Assembly: GCA_900541905.1 (NCBI GenBank)
Contig: UQLQ01000006.1
Coordinates: forward strand, 1-64,000
Length of the DNA stretch: 64,000 nt
Direction: 5' to 3'
DNA from: an uncultured Oscillospiraceae bacterium
GTDB lineage: Bacteria; Bacillota; Clostridia; Oscillospirales; Acutalibacteraceae
In this document: positions 27,252-36,418 of the stretch, piece after piece
How positions within the stretch are numbered: the first letter of the stretch is position 1
Layout of the letters: every line of letters begins with the position of its first letter
Translations under genes and position numbers: made by a program
Notes under the pieces: model-generated
The model's database searches: none
Told to the model about the DNA's origin: nothing
What the model saw: only the letters and a program-made list of their open reading frames with translations

Positions 27252-28394
27252 CTAATCAAATTTGTCTTTAATCTTATCAAAAAAACTTTTCCGTTTTGCA
27301 TAATTTTTTTCATTGGCTGTTGACTCAAAGCTTTGTAAGATTTCTTTTTGTTCTTTTGAAAGATTTTTTGGAACCTCAATGGTTACCTTTACAAATTGGT
27401 CGCCTCTTCCCCTGCCGCCAAGTTTTTCAATTCCCTTGCCTTTTAATTTAAAGACATCTCCGGGTTGAGTACCCTCATGTACAGAGTAGCTGACATCACC
27501 GTCTAAAGTAGGAACAGTAATTTCAGCTCCCAGTGCAGCCTGAGTAAATGTCAGCGGAATTTCACACCAAACGTCATTTCCTTTTCGTGTGAAAATAGGA
27601 TGAGGACGAACATTTACAACCAGTAACAGGTCACCGGCAGGACCGCCCTTGGTACCTGCATTACCTTGACCGGAAACTTTCAGCATTTGTTCATTGGCAA
27701 TACCGGCAGGAATGTTAATTTCCAACGTTTTCTTTTTGCGTACATGTCCTGTCCCGTTGCATTCTTTACAAGGCTGTTCAATAATCTTGCCTTTACCATG
27801 ACATTTGTCGCAGGTACGTGCTGTTTGCACAACACCAAATGGTGTACGCTGGTTCACACGTACCTGTCCACTGCCACCGCAGTTGGAACAAGTGGTTGCA
27901 CTGGTTCCTTTTTTCGCACCGGAACCGGAACACTCCTCACAATTTTCTACATGCTGAAATGTAATTGTTTGTTTACAGCCTTTTGCAGCTTCTTCAAAAG
28001 AAATATAAATACTGGTTTCCGTATCAGTGCCTCTTCTTGGTGCATTTGGATTTGCTTGTCGACCACCAAATCCTCCAAAGCCACCAAATACACTGTTAAA
28101 GATATCACCAAAATCAAAATCACCTTGGAACGGGCTGCCCCCTGCTGCACCGCCACCAAAATTAGGGTCAACCCCTGCATGACCGAATTGGTCATAACGG
28201 GCACGTTTTTCTTTGTCTGAAAGCACTTCATATGCTTCATTTACTTCTTTAAAACGTGTTTCTGCCACTTTGTCATTTGGATTTAAGTCAGGATGATACT
28301 GTTTGGCCAATTTACGGTAGGCCTTTTTAATTTCATCCTCAGAGGCGTTTTTCGGCACACCCATAACCTCATAATAATCCCTTTTATCAGCCAA
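27252..28394 (-). CDS. dnaJ: Co-chaperone DnaJ
   Basis: A 380-aa Hsp40. The J domain (about residues 3-65) has HPD in KQYHPDLNPND; then a Gly/Phe-rich linker, four CxxCxGxG zinc motifs (CEECSGSG, CSNCGGSG, CDKCHGKG, CKECNGTG) and the C-terminal substrate-binding domains. It delivers clients to DnaK and stimulates its ATPase. I place the start at TTG 28394, because the N-terminus then reads MADKRDYYEVMG like the family and AGGAG lies 8 nt upstream; the ATG at 28400 leaves only 2 nt. Last gene of hrcA-grpE-dnaK-dnaJ. Confidence 0.95.
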   Translation of the reverse strand: MADKRDYYEVMGVPKNASEDEIKKAYRKLAKQYHPDLNPNDKVAETRFKEVNEAYEVLSDKEKRARYDQFGHAGVDPNFGGGAAGGSPFQGDFDFGDIFNSVFGGFGGFGGRQANPNAPRRGTDTETSIYISFEEAAKGCKQTITFQHVENCEECSGSGAKKGTSATTCSNCGGSGQVRVNQRTPFGVVQTARTCDKCHGKGKIIEQPCKECNGTGHVRKKKTLEINIPAGIANEQMLKVSGQGNAGTKGGPAGDLLLVVNVRPHPIFTRKGNDVWCEIPLTFTQAALGAEITVPTLDGDVSYSVHEGTQPGDVFKLKGKGIEKLGGRGRGDQFVKVTIEVPKNLSKEQKEILQSFESTANEKNYAKRKSFFDKIKDKFD

Positions 28395-28619
28395 ACTCAT
28401 CACTCCTGAAAATACGATTTAGGAATCAATCCATCTACTCGACCTAATATATGTTTATGTGCGCAAACATGCGCATCATACGTGCAATATATGATTCAAA
28501 AGCTGTATGTCGAATGTTGTCGTTTGATATACAACCTATTTATCATAGTCGAAAAATCGTATAAAGTCAATGTTTTGTCGCATAATTACGTCTTTATTAT
28601 CAAAGGCGATTCTATGTGA

Positions 28620-30479
28620 TTATTTGTTTTCACCGTCTTTTTTATCGCTGTCTACATCTTTAAAATCAGCGTCATATACCTGACCATCAGCACCGTTTGC
28701 ATCGCCTGCCGGAGGAGTGGTATTATCTGCCGGATTTGCCTGACCAGCTTGGTTTTTATACAATTTTTCGGATACAGCATAAACTGCTTTTTGCAAATCT
28801 TCTGTGCCCAACTTAATTGCGTCTGTATTACCGCCGGAAATGGTTTCTCTTAATGTTGCAATTTTTTGATTAATATCGTTTTTATCTGCTTCGTCGATTT
28901 TATCGCCGGCATCTTTGATTACTTTTTCTGCAGAGAAGCATAGGTTTTCCGCTTCATTTTTGGCGTCAACCTCTTCACGTTTCTTTTTATCTTCAGCAGC
29001 ATATTTCTCTGCATCCTGAACTGCTTTCTCTACTTCTTCCTTACTCATGTTTGTGCTGGAAGAAATTGTGATTTTTTGTTCTTTGCCTGTAGCCATATCT
29101 TTTGCGGATACATTTACAATACCGTTTGCGTCAATATCGAAAGTAACTTCAATTTGGGGGATTCCGCGAGGAGCAGGAGCAATGCCGTCCAGTTTAAAGA
29201 TACCCAATTGTTTGTTATCGCGTGCAAATTCACGTTCACCTTGCAAAACGTTAACTTCTACGGAAGTTTGACCGTCAGCTGCAGTGGAGAAAATTTGGCT
29301 TTTCTTGGTTGGAATGGTTGTGTTACGCTCAATTACTTTTGTCATAACACCACCCATAGTTTCAACACCCAAAGAAAGAGGAGCAACGTCTAACAATAAT
29401 AGTCCTTGAACCTCACCGCCAAGAACACCTGCTTGTAAAGCAGCACCCATAGCAACACATTCATCAGGGTTAATGCCTTTAAATGGATCTTTGCCTGTTA
29501 ATTTCTTTACAGCTTCCTGAACAGCAGGAATTCTGGTAGAACCACCAACCAACAACACTTTGCTCAAATCGCCGATTTGAAGACCGGAGTCTTTTAGGGC
29601 CTGGCGAACAGGTTCCATAGTAGCCTCAACCAAATCAGCTGTCAATTCATTGAATTTTGCTCTGGAAAGAGATAAATCCAAGTGTTTTGGCCCTGTAGCA
29701 TCTGCTGTAATAAATGGCAGATTAATTGCTGCATTGGTCATGCCGGAAAGCTCAATTTTTGCCTTTTCAGCAGCTTCTCTCAATCTTTGCATTGCCATTT
29801 TGTCAGCGCTTAAATCAACGCCCTCTGCTTTTTTGAATTCTTCAATCATCCAATCGCAGATACGTTTATCAAAGTCGTCACCGCCAAGTTTGTTGTTACC
29901 TGCGGTAGCCAAAACTTCTTGAACACCGTCGCCCATTTCAATAATTGAAACGTCAAATGTACCACCGCCAAGGTCATAAACCATAACTTTTTGGTCTTCA
30001 CCTTTATCAATGCCGTAAGAAAGAGCAGCAGCAGTTGGCTCGTTGATAATACGTTTTACGTCCAAACCTGCAATTTTACCTGCATCTTTTGTTGCTTGAC
30101 GCTGTGCGTCTGTAAAGTATGCAGGAACTGTGATAACCGCTGCGGAAACAGTATCACCCAAATAAGCTTCTGCATCTGCTTTTAATTTTTGCAGAATCAT
30201 TGCAGAAATTTCTTGTGGTGTATAAGCTTTTCCATCAATATTTACTTTATGATTTGTACCCATCTCTCTTTTAATGGATACTACTGTACGCTCAGGGTTT
30301 GTGATTGCCTGACGTTTTGCAACTTGGCCAACCATTCTTTCGCCTGTTTTAGAAAATGCAACTACGGAAGGAGTTGTTCTTCCGCCTTCTGCGTTTGGAA
30401 TTACAACAGGCTCGCCGCCTTCAATTACTGCTACGCAAGAGTTTGTAGTACCTAAGTCAATACCAATTGTTTTTGCCAT
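28620..30479 (-). CDS. dnaK: Molecular chaperone DnaK (Hsp70)
   Basis: A 619-aa ATP-dependent chaperone. The nucleotide-binding domain opens with GIDLGTTNSCVAV and has DLGGGTFDVSI and GGSTRIPAVQ; the DVAPLSLGVET linker/substrate domain follows, then a helical lid and a charged DADFKDVDSDKK tail. ATG at 30479 has GGAGG upstream. It lies 58 bp after grpE in the heat-shock operon, and is expected to be under HrcA control through the CIRCE element at the operon front. Confidence 0.98.
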   Translation of the reverse strand: MAKTIGIDLGTTNSCVAVIEGGEPVVIPNAEGGRTTPSVVAFSKTGERMVGQVAKRQAITNPERTVVSIKREMGTNHKVNIDGKAYTPQEISAMILQKLKADAEAYLGDTVSAAVITVPAYFTDAQRQATKDAGKIAGLDVKRIINEPTAAALSYGIDKGEDQKVMVYDLGGGTFDVSIIEMGDGVQEVLATAGNNKLGGDDFDKRICDWMIEEFKKAEGVDLSADKMAMQRLREAAEKAKIELSGMTNAAINLPFITADATGPKHLDLSLSRAKFNELTADLVEATMEPVRQALKDSGLQIGDLSKVLLVGGSTRIPAVQEAVKKLTGKDPFKGINPDECVAMGAALQAGVLGGEVQGLLLLDVAPLSLGVETMGGVMTKVIERNTTIPTKKSQIFSTAADGQTSVEVNVLQGEREFARDNKQLGIFKLDGIAPAPRGIPQIEVTFDIDANGIVNVSAKDMATGKEQKITISSSTNMSKEEVEKAVQDAEKYAAEDKKKREEVDAKNEAENLCFSAEKVIKDAGDKIDEADKNDINQKIATLRETISGGNTDAIKLGTEDLQKAVYAVSEKLYKNQAGQANPADNTTPPAGDANGADGQVYDADFKDVDSDKKDGENK

Positions 30480-30537
30480 AATATCAATCCTCCAAAATAT
30501 ATCTTACAAAGTAAAATTCAATAAAGTAATGTTTGTT

Positions 30538-31089
30538 TTAGTTTGCAACAATTACCGTTGCATGGCGAACAATTTTGTCTCCAATACGGTAACCTTTTCT
30601 GTAAACAGTTGCAATTACATTTTCACCCAAAGATTCATCTTCAATATGAGAAACCGCTTGGTGATATTCCGGGTTAAACGGTTCACCAACTGTACCCATA
30701 ACAGCAACACCCAATTTAGATAAGATGTCGTTGAGATTTTTTTGAATCATTTGTACGCCTTTTCTCAAATCTTCGGCAGAACAATCTGCTTGTGCCAAAG
30801 CCAATTCCATATTGTCTACCACAGGCAAAAACTGTGCTACCGTATCCGCTGTGGCAGAATCATAGGTAGCTGCTTTTTCCCTGTCTGTACGTTTGCGGTA
30901 ATTATCATATTCCGCAAGTACACGCATATATTGGTCTTTTTCTTCCTCTTTGGCTTTTTTTACTTGTTCCAGCTCTGTTTGTAAAGCTTCCAGTGATTCC
31001 TGCAATTGTTTGAATTGGTCTTGACTGACCGTTTCAACTTCCGGAGTTTGCTCTGTTTCTTTTTTGACTTCTTTCTCTTTTTTCGCCAA
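30538..31089 (-). CDS. grpE: Nucleotide exchange factor GrpE
   Basis: A 183-aa exchange factor that releases ADP from DnaK. An N-terminal long coiled coil (about residues 20-75) leads to a four-helix/beta-wing region with YDNYRKRTDREK, FLPVVDNMELAL and PEYHQAVS. The start is TTG at 31089 with AAGGAGG; no upstream alternative. It sits 76 bp after hrcA and before dnaK. Confidence 0.96.
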   Translation of the reverse strand: MAKKEKEVKKETEQTPEVETVSQDQFKQLQESLEALQTELEQVKKAKEEEKDQYMRVLAEYDNYRKRTDREKAATYDSATADTVAQFLPVVDNMELALAQADCSAEDLRKGVQMIQKNLNDILSKLGVAVMGTVGEPFNPEYHQAVSHIEDESLGENVIATVYRKGYRIGDKIVRHATVIVAN

Positions 31090-31165
31090 AACGATTCCTC
31101 CTTACTCTGATGAAATCAGATATCTATATTTTATATGATAAAAAGTAATAAACATGTGTAAACGA

Positions 31166-32221
31166 TTATTGTTCCTTCATCAAAGATGTCAGCATTTTAC
31201 CAACGGAATCAGAGACATACTCTAAATGAGCAATCCATTTTCCGTAATGCATTCTGGTAGGACCAATAATACCAATGGTGCCTGCATGTTCACCGCCTAT
31301 GGAATAATGCGCAATGATTAAACTGGAATCACTTAATTCAGGGCGATTGGTTTCGCTTCCAATGAAAACCTGCGCTTTTGAAATTCTGGGAGCAGAAGGT
31401 TCTTTCTGTTCCAATCCCTTTGTTAAAAAGCGTGAAACTTCTTGTTCACTCTCCAGAAAATCCATGATGCGGCGTACATTTCCAAGCTGAAATTCAGGAT
31501 AAAATAATAAGTTGGTTTCACCTTTTAAATTAATTTCAGCATGCATACAATCTCTTGCAACTTCGAGAACAGCCAGCAATGCAGATGACATTAACACAGC
31601 CATTTCTCCCAAAGATACACCTACAGATTGAATAAATGCCGGTGTAACTGCACTGACAGGCAAACCCGCAAACTTTTCATTAAAAATGCGGAAAAAGATA
31701 CGCAGCATTTCTGCTGTAATATCAAAATCACAACGAAACACACGAGTTTTCATTACGCCTGTGGAGGTAATTAAAATTACCATAGCAGTACGGCGGCTGG
31801 TTTGCACAAATTGTACACCTTTAATCACCGCTCCGCTACCGGAAGGCATAGTGGAAACTGCGGCAAATTTAGAAGTATTCGCCAGCAACTGTGACACACA
31901 GCTTAACAATTTATCCGGGTCATAGGCATTGACCATTAACATGCCGTCCAGATATTTTTGTTCTTCTTCCGTAATTTCGGCTGCCGGCATCAGTCGGTCT
32001 ATATAAATACGGTATCCCTTTTGAGAAGGAATACGCCCGGCGGAAGTATGTGGTTGCTGTAAGTATCCCATTTCTACCAAATTTGCCATTTCATTGCGTA
32101 TGGTAGCAGAGGAAACTCCCAGTTCAAGCGCAAGCAATTTAGAACCTACCGGCTCTCCTGTTTCCACATATGTGTTTACAATTGCCGCCAGAATCTTTAA
32201 TTTTCTTTCGCTGAGCTCCAA
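31166..32221 (-). CDS. hrcA: Heat-inducible transcription repressor HrcA
   Basis: A 351-aa repressor. The N-terminal winged helix (MELSERKLKILAAIV, YVETGEPVGSKLLA, SSATIRNEMANLVEMGYL) is followed by a GAF-like domain and the C-terminal IGPTRMHYGK region, both typical. It binds CIRCE and is kept active by GroEL. I take TTG 32221 as start because the N-terminus matches the family and AGAGG lies 8 nt away; GTG at 32230 is too close to it. First gene of the operon; its own operator lies just upstream. Confidence 0.95.
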   Translation of the reverse strand: MELSERKLKILAAIVNTYVETGEPVGSKLLALELGVSSATIRNEMANLVEMGYLQQPHTSAGRIPSQKGYRIYIDRLMPAAEITEEEQKYLDGMLMVNAYDPDKLLSCVSQLLANTSKFAAVSTMPSGSGAVIKGVQFVQTSRRTAMVILITSTGVMKTRVFRCDFDITAEMLRIFFRIFNEKFAGLPVSAVTPAFIQSVGVSLGEMAVLMSSALLAVLEVARDCMHAEINLKGETNLLFYPEFQLGNVRRIMDFLESEQEVSRFLTKGLEQKEPSAPRISKAQVFIGSETNRPELSDSSLIIAHYSIGGEHAGTIGIIGPTRMHYGKWIAHLEYVSDSVGKMLTSLMKEQ

Positions 32222-32250
32222 CCCTCTCACCTCTTTATGTCAGACCTCAT

Positions 32251-32277
32251 TTAGCACTCTTGTTCATTGAGTGCTAA
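32251..32277. promoter_or_regulatory. CIRCE operator (HrcA-binding site)
   Basis: A perfect TTAGCACTC-N9-GAGTGCTAA (32251-32259, 32269-32277) lies between the promoter and the hrcA start; this is the consensus HrcA site. Confidence 0.97.
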
Positions 32278-32289
32278 ATCTTTACTTAT

Positions 32290-32318
32290 AATGTATCATT
32301 TCAATCTCATAAAGTCAA
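32290..32318 (-). promoter_or_regulatory. Promoter of the hrcA operon
   Basis: On the minus strand TTGACT (32313-32318), a 17-bp spacer and TACATT (32290-32295) place the start point at the CIRCE element. Confidence 0.75.
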
Positions 32319-32513
32319 TATTTAAAATGTAAATTAATTATGAATCCCATGAATCTACAACTTTTTCAGGTCAAATTTTGTAATATCATAAAGAAAATAA
32401 CAGATGATAAAACAATCGAATAACGACATCCTCTCCTGCACAACAAAAAGGTACACGTTATCCATAATCAATCCATATGAAAAATAGATTGATAGGATAA
32501 AATATAGATAATA

Positions 32514-32547
32514 AGAAGCCGCCGATGTTATAACATCGGCGGCTTTC
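32514..32547. other. Orphan 30-bp perfect GC-rich palindrome
   Basis: AAGCCGCCGATGTTA (32516-32530) is followed at once by its reverse complement (32531-32545), with GTTATAAC at the centre. It resembles a terminator stem but has no strong T-run and no gene before it; the flanking 427-bp spacer (32278-32704) shows no other ORF. It could end a lost gene or a small RNA. Confidence 0.5.
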
Positions 32548-32704
32548 TATTGTTGTAATACCCTTATACGATGTATCCCAATATCATTTTTTCAATATAG
32601 AGCCAACAAAATTTCAATAAGTTTCCTTATTGAGGCGAATAAATCACCTTTTTTCTCTGTATAGTGAAGAATTTTATCCTTGACTATACATAAGGAGTGA
32701 TTTT

Positions 32705-33709
32705 TTGACAAGCGAAACATTTCGTAATCAGGGCTTGTTTCTTAGGAATCAATTCAAAGGAGAAGGCATATTTGAGATTCCTATTGTGAAAAAACAACAT
32801 GTAAATGTTGAAACGGTAACACTTATCGGTTATGATCATGTTAAGACGGAAGAAAAAGAATTTACCCACGCAATGGTTCATTTCTTTTTGGATGATTATA
32901 AGTTCGAAGTGTTATGGAATAATCCTGAGCCCAGAATAAAAAAGTTGGCGCAATATCGGGCAGTGCTAACACCCCAGTACAGTTTGTACACTGAAATGCC
33001 TATGACTCTGCAGCTATACAATACGTTCAGAAACAGATGGATAGGCGCTTATTTGCAATCTCGGGGCATTACAGTCATACCAACTGTCTGCTAGGGAACA
33101 CCGCAAAGTTATTGGTTCTGTTTTGACGGTTTGGAAACAGGTTCTATCGTTGCTGTATCCACATTGGGTGTACGTACTGAAAAGGAGCTGTTCATGCACG
33201 GATATCAGGAAATGATAAAACGCGTGAACCCGGAAGCAGTCATTTGTTACGGTAATCCTTTTGACGAAATGGAAGGGAATATCATTGCCGTAGATTATGC
33301 TAAAACAAACAATTTATCCAAATGGACAGACTACATTTGCGGTGAAAAAGAGATACCTTTTAACAGCAACTTGATTGTAAAACGGTATGGTTATGTGCTG
33401 AACGAAAAAGGAATGGGCAGAGCTTCCGGACAATGGAAACCTAAAAAAGAAGATGATAAACGCTTTCTCGGAAAACCGGGAGAAACCAAAACAACTATCA
33501 AAAAGAATGGTGATACTTATATTACCCGTATTGGAAAGAATGGACGAGCAACCAGTGAACGCCATAACTCAACACATGGAAATCCAAAAGAGCATGTTAA
33601 CCCACATGAACATGATGTGATTTGGCAGGAAAATGGGACTCCAACCTTAGGTCCCGGCCGACCGGTCAGTGAAAAAAATAAGTATATTAATTTCGGAGGT
33701 GTAATAAAA
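32705..33709 (+). pseudogene. DUF4417-family gene interrupted by an in-frame amber codon
   Basis: The frame opens at TTG 32705 with AAGGAG 7 nt upstream. Residues FEIPIVKK, AMVHFFLDDYKFEVLW, LTPQYSLYTEMPM and GITVIPTVC match my memory of DUF4417. At 33092-33094 a TAG replaces an expected Trp, after which the same frame continues as DUF4417 (GSIVAVSTLGVRTEKELF), then a Lys/Gly-rich tail with FLGKPGETKTTIKKNG and a His-rich block (SERHNSTHGNPKEHVNPHEH). No start with a ribosome site lies just downstream of the stop. The open frame runs on without a stop into the small gene at 33710-33973, so the fusion may be real. Loss of function, a sequencing error or readthrough cannot be separated here. 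Confidence 0.7.
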
Positions 33710-33973
33710 ATGAGTAATCAGTATGAACCAAAATTTGAAGACTTGGACGATTTTCTGGATTCTTTGCTGCGTGGCAGAGAAATCGTAATTGAATATCACG
33801 GAAAACAATACGGTATCTTTTATCTTGAAAAAGGGTTTTATGTGGCACAATCTTACCATGATGAAACAGGGAAATTATATCAAACGCCGGATGAAGCACT
33901 GGAATATACCATTGACGGTACCAAACTAAGAGACATAATTACAGTTACAGATGTTGTGCAAAGAAACTTTTAA
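33710..33973 (+). CDS. 87-aa small protein, paralogue 1
   Basis: An acidic 87-aa protein of unknown family with the core FEDLDDFLDSLLRGREIV and AQSYHDETGKLYQTPDEALEY. The ATG at 33710 has its own GGAGGT (33695-33700), so it can be translated independently although the upstream DUF4417 frame runs straight into it. A second copy follows at 34026. It has no signal or membrane segment. Size, tandem duplication and position after a DUF4417 gene with a variable tail suggest a partner or immunity-type protein (inference). Confidence 0.65.
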   Translation: MSNQYEPKFEDLDDFLDSLLRGREIVIEYHGKQYGIFYLEKGFYVAQSYHDETGKLYQTPDEALEYTIDGTKLRDIITVTDVVQRNF

Positions 33974-34025
33974 TTTCCTAGCAAACCCGGAATAAAAGAT
34001 TTTAGAACTAAAAGGAGCAACAAAA

Positions 34026-34289
34026 ATGAACTATATTAAATGTTCAAAATTTGAGGACTTAGACGACTTCCGTGATTCCTTGTTGCGCGGCAGGGAGATT
34101 GTATTTGAATATAACGGAAAAGAATACGGTATCTTTCTTTTTGACGACGGCATTCATGTTGCACAATCTTACCATGATGAGACCAAAAAAGTATATCAAA
34201 CACCGGACGAAGCACTGGAATACACCATTGACGGCGTCAAAATCAAAGATATCATCACTACTGTAGAAATTGTTCATAGAAGTATTTAA
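34026..34289 (+). CDS. 87-aa small protein, paralogue 2
   Basis: Aligned without gaps to paralogue 1, about 59 of 87 residues are identical, concentrated in residues 8-36 and 45-78; the N-terminal seven residues and last nine differ. Both share DLDDF and the YHDET/YQTPDEALEYTIDG stretch. The ATG at 34026 follows AAAGGAGC at 8 nt. It is the last gene before a terminator 115 bp on. Function unknown. Confidence 0.75.
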   Translation: MNYIKCSKFEDLDDFRDSLLRGREIVFEYNGKEYGIFLFDDGIHVAQSYHDETKKVYQTPDEALEYTIDGVKIKDIITTVEIVHRSI

Positions 34290-34403
34290 GAATGCGATTC
34301 AAAAAGAGAAAATCAAGTCTTACTATAAAATCTTTGTAAATCAGAAGTCATCTATGAAATTCTATACACCAATTTATCATGCTTATATTCTATACGAACA
34401 AAT

Positions 34404-34447
34404 AAAAAGAGAAGCTGTAGGTGCTATACTACAGCTTCTCTTTTTAT
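34404..34447. terminator. Bidirectional terminator
   Basis: A 17-bp stem (34404-34420 with 34429-34445) is flanked by an A-run and a T-run, serving the small paralogue and converging def. Confidence 0.9.
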
Positions 34448-34482
34448 GTTATATATGATTCTAACAATAAATTTAACCTCTT

Positions 34483-34947
34483 TTATAGAGATGCCAGCTC
34501 CAATTCTTCTACTGCTTGGTCCAGAAATATTTTTCCGTCTAAATGATCCAGCTCATGGCATAAACATTTAGCCATTTCACCTTCTCCTGTAATGGTAATC
34601 TCTTCCCCATACTCGTTCAGTGCCTGCACTGTTACTGTTTGAGGTCGAACGGTCTTTGCCACTCTATTTGGAAAACTGAGACAACCTTCCATACATTCTT
34701 GTTCACCTTCAGATTTGATAATCTTTGGATTTACTAGTTTTAAATACTGGTCACAATAATCAATGACAACCAACCTTCTTAAAATACCAATTTGATTTGA
34801 AGCCAGCGCTGCACCACTTTCCGTATGATGCAGAGTGTCCATCATATCATCAAGCAATTGCCGTACTCTGACATTCACTTCTTCTACTTCCCTGCAAGAT
34901 TTTCTTAACACGGGGTCATCGTTATATCTTAATTCCCGAATTGCCAT
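34483..34947 (-). CDS. def: Peptide deformylase
   Basis: A 154-aa metalloenzyme that removes the formyl group from nascent proteins. All three family motifs are present: GAALASNQIG, EGCLSFPNR (cysteine metal ligand) and CHELDHLDG (two histidines and catalytic glutamate). The ATG at 34947 has AAAAGGAG; the longer frame to 35007 is unlikely. Length is at the short, Gram-positive-type end of the family. It has its own terminator and stands alone. Confidence 0.95.
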   Translation of the reverse strand: MAIRELRYNDDPVLRKSCREVEEVNVRVRQLLDDMMDTLHHTESGAALASNQIGILRRLVVIDYCDQYLKLVNPKIIKSEGEQECMEGCLSFPNRVAKTVRPQTVTVQALNEYGEEITITGEGEMAKCLCHELDHLDGKIFLDQAVEELELASL

Positions 34948-35197
34948 ACTTCTCTCCTTTTCTGAATCATATATCATTCTTAGGCACTCTATCAAATTAG
35001 AATACAATCATTCCACATATGTATTATCCAATTCAGCAATTAGCCGGAGAAAGTTTTGTATCTTATTTGATGATGAATCCCAGCTTACCTATATTTATTT
35101 GCGTTTTATACTTTTTCATATACTATATACACAATTCTGGTGGAAAGTCAACCATACACAACTGGTTATCACAATATTTTTACAAATAGAAATAAAG

Positions 35198-35230
35198 AAA
35201 ACAGCTGCCTGATAAAGCAGCTGTTTTTCT
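35198..35230 (-). terminator. Terminator of the MBOAT/DHHW operon
   Basis: An 11-bp stem (35198-35208 with 35217-35227) with an 8-nt loop and T-run directly follows the DHHW stop codon. Confidence 0.8.
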
Positions 35231-35231
35231 A

Positions 35232-36407
35232 TCATTTGGTTAATTGATAAACATTGGAATCTTCCGTAAAGTTTTGTACATTATAAAGTAACAATACATC
35301 TGTAATACCATTTTGCTCCATATAATCCATGGTACTTTGTCTGTATGCACGCAAATCAATCATATGCACTTCTTCATAATCATTTACGGCAAACGGAGCA
35401 AAACTGTTTGCATAGGAATCTTTAACAATTAACAACTTCTTGCCATTCTTATTGCTTGTGGTAATCTTTGTAATGGCTTGATTTCCGTTTAAGAAAGCGG
35501 AATATTTATCTTTTTCATTTAAATATTTCTCTTCAATTAAAGAATTGGAGGTCTCCGTTACTTTATCTCCTGCACGGTACTCCACTTCCAAGGGATATTC
35601 ATTGGGATTTTTATAATACATAATGGTTTCAGGCTGTACAGTATAAAGATTTGCCTTCGAGTAAGTGGTGCCTAAAAACTGGTCGCTCAATACCTCAGAC
35701 TGATACCAAGATAATGGTTTTGATTCAATTCCCATCTCTTTACAAAATTCTTGATAAGCATAGTATACGCCCAATGAGGTCCAATGATGGTCTGTCTTAT
35801 AAAAAATATCTTCATCTTTATGAGCACTGAGCGCATCTGTTACGTCTATAAATCCCGGCAGAGCTTCCTTCATCTGTGCTATTAGCTCTTGCTGATCCAC
35901 TTCGGGCGCAAACAACGGCAGATTATCTTTCAAAATATCATTGGCTGTGGGAACAATCATAGCCTTTACTTCGATTCCGAATCTATCCTGCACCTTTTGT
36001 GAAAATTCTTTGGCTGCCGTCAGATTGCCTTGGAATCTGCCATTATCATAAGACCAGAATTGTTCTATTAAATATCCGTCTTTTGCAAAATAGACTCCCC
36101 CGGAATCTTTTTTCTGTGCTCCCAACTCTACCAGTGATTTTAGTCCTACCCACTGGTCACGAAACATGAAATGGTCGGATATGTAGGTTTCAAAATCCGT
36201 TGTCCAAATTTGCTTTGTTTCACGCCCTGTTTCATCTACCGTGGGAGTGCCAACAAACAAGCTTTCCCATGTTAGCTCAGGAAATTCTGCCAACACACGA
36301 TTCTCATTTTCAGAAAAATCCTTTTTCGGCATTGCCGCGTTTACTATGGCGATTGTAGCTACAATAAGTACAAATACAATGGTCATAACTCTTGCACGTA
36401 TTTTCAT
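35232..36407 (-). CDS. DHHW-motif periplasmic-type O-acetyltransfer protein (AlgJ/AlgX-like)
   Basis: A 391-aa exported protein. One N-terminal helix (about residues 7-25) anchors it; the body faces outside. The motif KTDHHWTSLG (about residues 205-214) names the family and is catalytically important in AlgX/AlgJ relatives, and LLIVKDSYANSFAPF supplies the nucleophile-type serine block. It lies 11 bp after the MBOAT gene, its ribosome site overlapping the upstream stop region. Together they probably O-acetylate a cell-surface polysaccharide; which one is unknown. Confidence 0.88.
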   Translation of the reverse strand: MKIRARVMTIVFVLIVATIAIVNAAMPKKDFSENENRVLAEFPELTWESLFVGTPTVDETGRETKQIWTTDFETYISDHFMFRDQWVGLKSLVELGAQKKDSGGVYFAKDGYLIEQFWSYDNGRFQGNLTAAKEFSQKVQDRFGIEVKAMIVPTANDILKDNLPLFAPEVDQQELIAQMKEALPGFIDVTDALSAHKDEDIFYKTDHHWTSLGVYYAYQEFCKEMGIESKPLSWYQSEVLSDQFLGTTYSKANLYTVQPETIMYYKNPNEYPLEVEYRAGDKVTETSNSLIEEKYLNEKDKYSAFLNGNQAITKITTSNKNGKKLLIVKDSYANSFAPFAVNDYEEVHMIDLRAYRQSTMDYMEQNGITDVLLLYNVQNFTEDSNVYQLTK

Positions 36408-36418
36408 ACAATCACCTC

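Noticed and set aside
27666..28220. 184-codon ORF antisense to dnaJ
   Set aside because: Cys-rich translation is the reverse of the zinc-finger region; no start signal.
32705..34289. Prophage remnant
   Set aside because: No integrase, capsid or portal genes, nor attachment repeats, are seen nearby.
34270..34458. 62-codon ORF after the second small paralogue
   Set aside because: It begins inside paralogue 2, has no ribosome site and runs through the terminator hairpin.
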